Assembly (NCBI GenBank): GCA_038025085.1
Contig: CM076153.1
Coordinates: forward strand, 16,901,001-16,965,000
DNA length: 64,000 nucleotides
Direction of reading: 5' to 3'
DNA from: Tetragonia tetragonoides
Taxonomy: Eukaryota > Streptophyta > Magnoliopsida > Caryophyllales > Aizoaceae
Part shown: piece after piece, positions 63,279-64,000 of the stretch
Position numbering within the stretch: position 1 is the stretch's first letter
Layout of the letters: each line of letters begins with the position of its first letter
The notes under the pieces: model-generated
The model's input: only the letters and a program-made list of their open reading frames with translations
Database searches by the model: none
What the model was told of the DNA's origin: nothing
Position numbers and translations under genes: made by a program

Positions 63279-63830
63279 ATGAGTCGTTCGCCCAGGGATC
63301 CGCGAACTCTGCAATGGAAGGGGGACAAGAGTCTGCATGACTTCGAGTCCGAGGCGCATGCGACCTTCAAGTAATATAACGACTACCATGGGAATAAGTC
63401 TAACTTGAGGTCACAACGCATGAAGGCGTATGTTATGTACAAGGCTTTTGGACATAACCAAATTTGGGAGGCTTTCAGAGACAAGATCCATGACGAGTGG
63501 GAGCAATCCTACGACGGGGGAAAACCGTTCAAGGAGAGCTTCGACTCTACCTTTAGTCGTGCTATGCTTTGGCCGAAGGATTATTTCGCGAAGCACCCTG
63601 GCATCATTGATAAGATCGACGAGATGAAGGAGCTCGCGTTGGTCAAGTTTCAACGTAAGTTCAAATTTCCACCAAGTCCTGCGAAGGAGGATAAGGGGAA
63701 AGTGGTCGATGAGGCCAAGGAGCTCGAAAAGGAATTGTTCAACGAGATGCACTAGAGTCTCGGTGAAATCTACCAAGAGGCGCTCCAAAAGAAAGGCACT
63801 AAGAAACGCAAGGTCATGAAGAAAGCGTAG
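63279..63830 (+). pseudogene. Element D ORF, unknown protein, two in-frame stops
   Basis: One frame from ATG 63279 (MSRSPRDPRTLQWKGDKSLH) to TAG 63830, broken by TAA at 63372-63374 and TAG at 63753-63755. About 184 codons, charged, with DKIHDEWEQSYDGGKPFKES and a Lys-rich end (KKGTKKRKVMKKA) that could be nuclear-targeting or nucleic-acid-binding. GC content is higher than its surroundings. TTTCTGTTTGCAG just before the ATG looks like a splice acceptor. No gag core or zinc knuckle recognised. Confidence 0.5.
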
Positions 63831-64000
63831 TTCTTAGTTTTATTTAGTTTTGATGGAGTAAACTATTTGAGACTTTATTTGGGCCTGTGAGCCAATTGTT
63901 TGACATTATTTTAGAATGTTATTGTTTTTACTTTACTTCATGCTATTGAGGCTTGGTGTGACAAGTCCTCATTTTTGGAACAAATACTATGATTATTTGA

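Larger units (their letters stand above)
63037..64000 (+). mobile_element. Element D internal region, cut by the window edge
   Basis: LTR retrotransposon internal DNA following the primer site. It holds one short ORF (next entry) and then about 170 bp of AT-rich sequence without a gene. The large LTR and the lack of a recognisable gag hint at a non-autonomous element, but pol could lie beyond the edge. Confidence 0.65.

Overview
The window looks like nuclear DNA of a flowering plant, probably a eudicot: it is AT-rich, has no bacterial-type gene packing, and carries plant transposable elements (Ty3/gypsy LTR retrotransposons of the chromovirus and Tat lineages, hAT elements, Stowaway-like and other MITEs, tRNA-derived SINEs) with long microsatellites. 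I cannot name the species. Tandem-repeat-bearing Tat elements of the Retand type are known from Caryophyllales, which is only a hint. Similarity values below are by eye; no alignment or database search was run.

Left part (1-14,700): mostly intergenic. It holds a family of GTTCAG-rich MITEs with 3-bp target duplications (880-6025), a foldback MITE, a Stowaway-like MITE, a probable SINE, a degenerate CCGA repeat and ATT microsatellites. An orphan promoter-like cluster lies at 4048-4228. A Helitron-like 3' end (hairpin plus CTAG) sits at 12,274 and faces right.

Middle left (14,733-19,580, minus strand): a spliced gene for a replication protein A 70 kDa-like single-strand DNA-binding protein. 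The exons from 17,678 down to the stop at 14,733 stay open and their splice phases agree. The gene contains a 1320-bp-spaced duplication of its first recognisable exon, about 545-bp tandem copies of an internal exon that share an in-frame TAG, and an opposite-strand fragment of a GH35 beta-galactosidase gene. A clean SINE (20,972-21,194) and an hAT-type MITE (22,169-22,464) follow.

Right part (23,087-59,846): a nested set of transposons. Element A is a chromovirus with a chromodomain (TSD AAGAG). Its reverse transcriptase was split by element B, an inverted, gag-only Tat element (26,861-57,406, TSD ATCAC). B was then hit by an hAT element with a DUF4371-type transposase (30,604-34,000, TSD CGTTTGGT) and, inside one of its LTRs, by element C, a 19-kb Tat element (37,947-56,966, TSD GCCGC). 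C was itself hit by a second hAT (42,196-44,089, TSD ATATACCT). All five target duplications are perfect, and LTR divergence by eye (A most, B less, C least) agrees with the nesting order.

Element C has gag, reverse transcriptase, two RNase H domains and integrase in sense. Downstream it carries two antisense genes with introns (DUF7745-like and plant-mobile-domain-like). Each antisense gene is preceded by a cluster of GC-rich palindromic repeats and a TATA-like box, the same layout as the promoter in C's own LTR. After A, a fourth retroelement, D, begins with a 2.8-kb LTR (60,259-63,036), a tRNA-iMet primer site and an unrecognised short ORF, and runs off the right edge. Nearly every protein-coding stretch in the retroelements carries stops or frameshifts, so this is mainly a transposon graveyard next to one possibly live gene.
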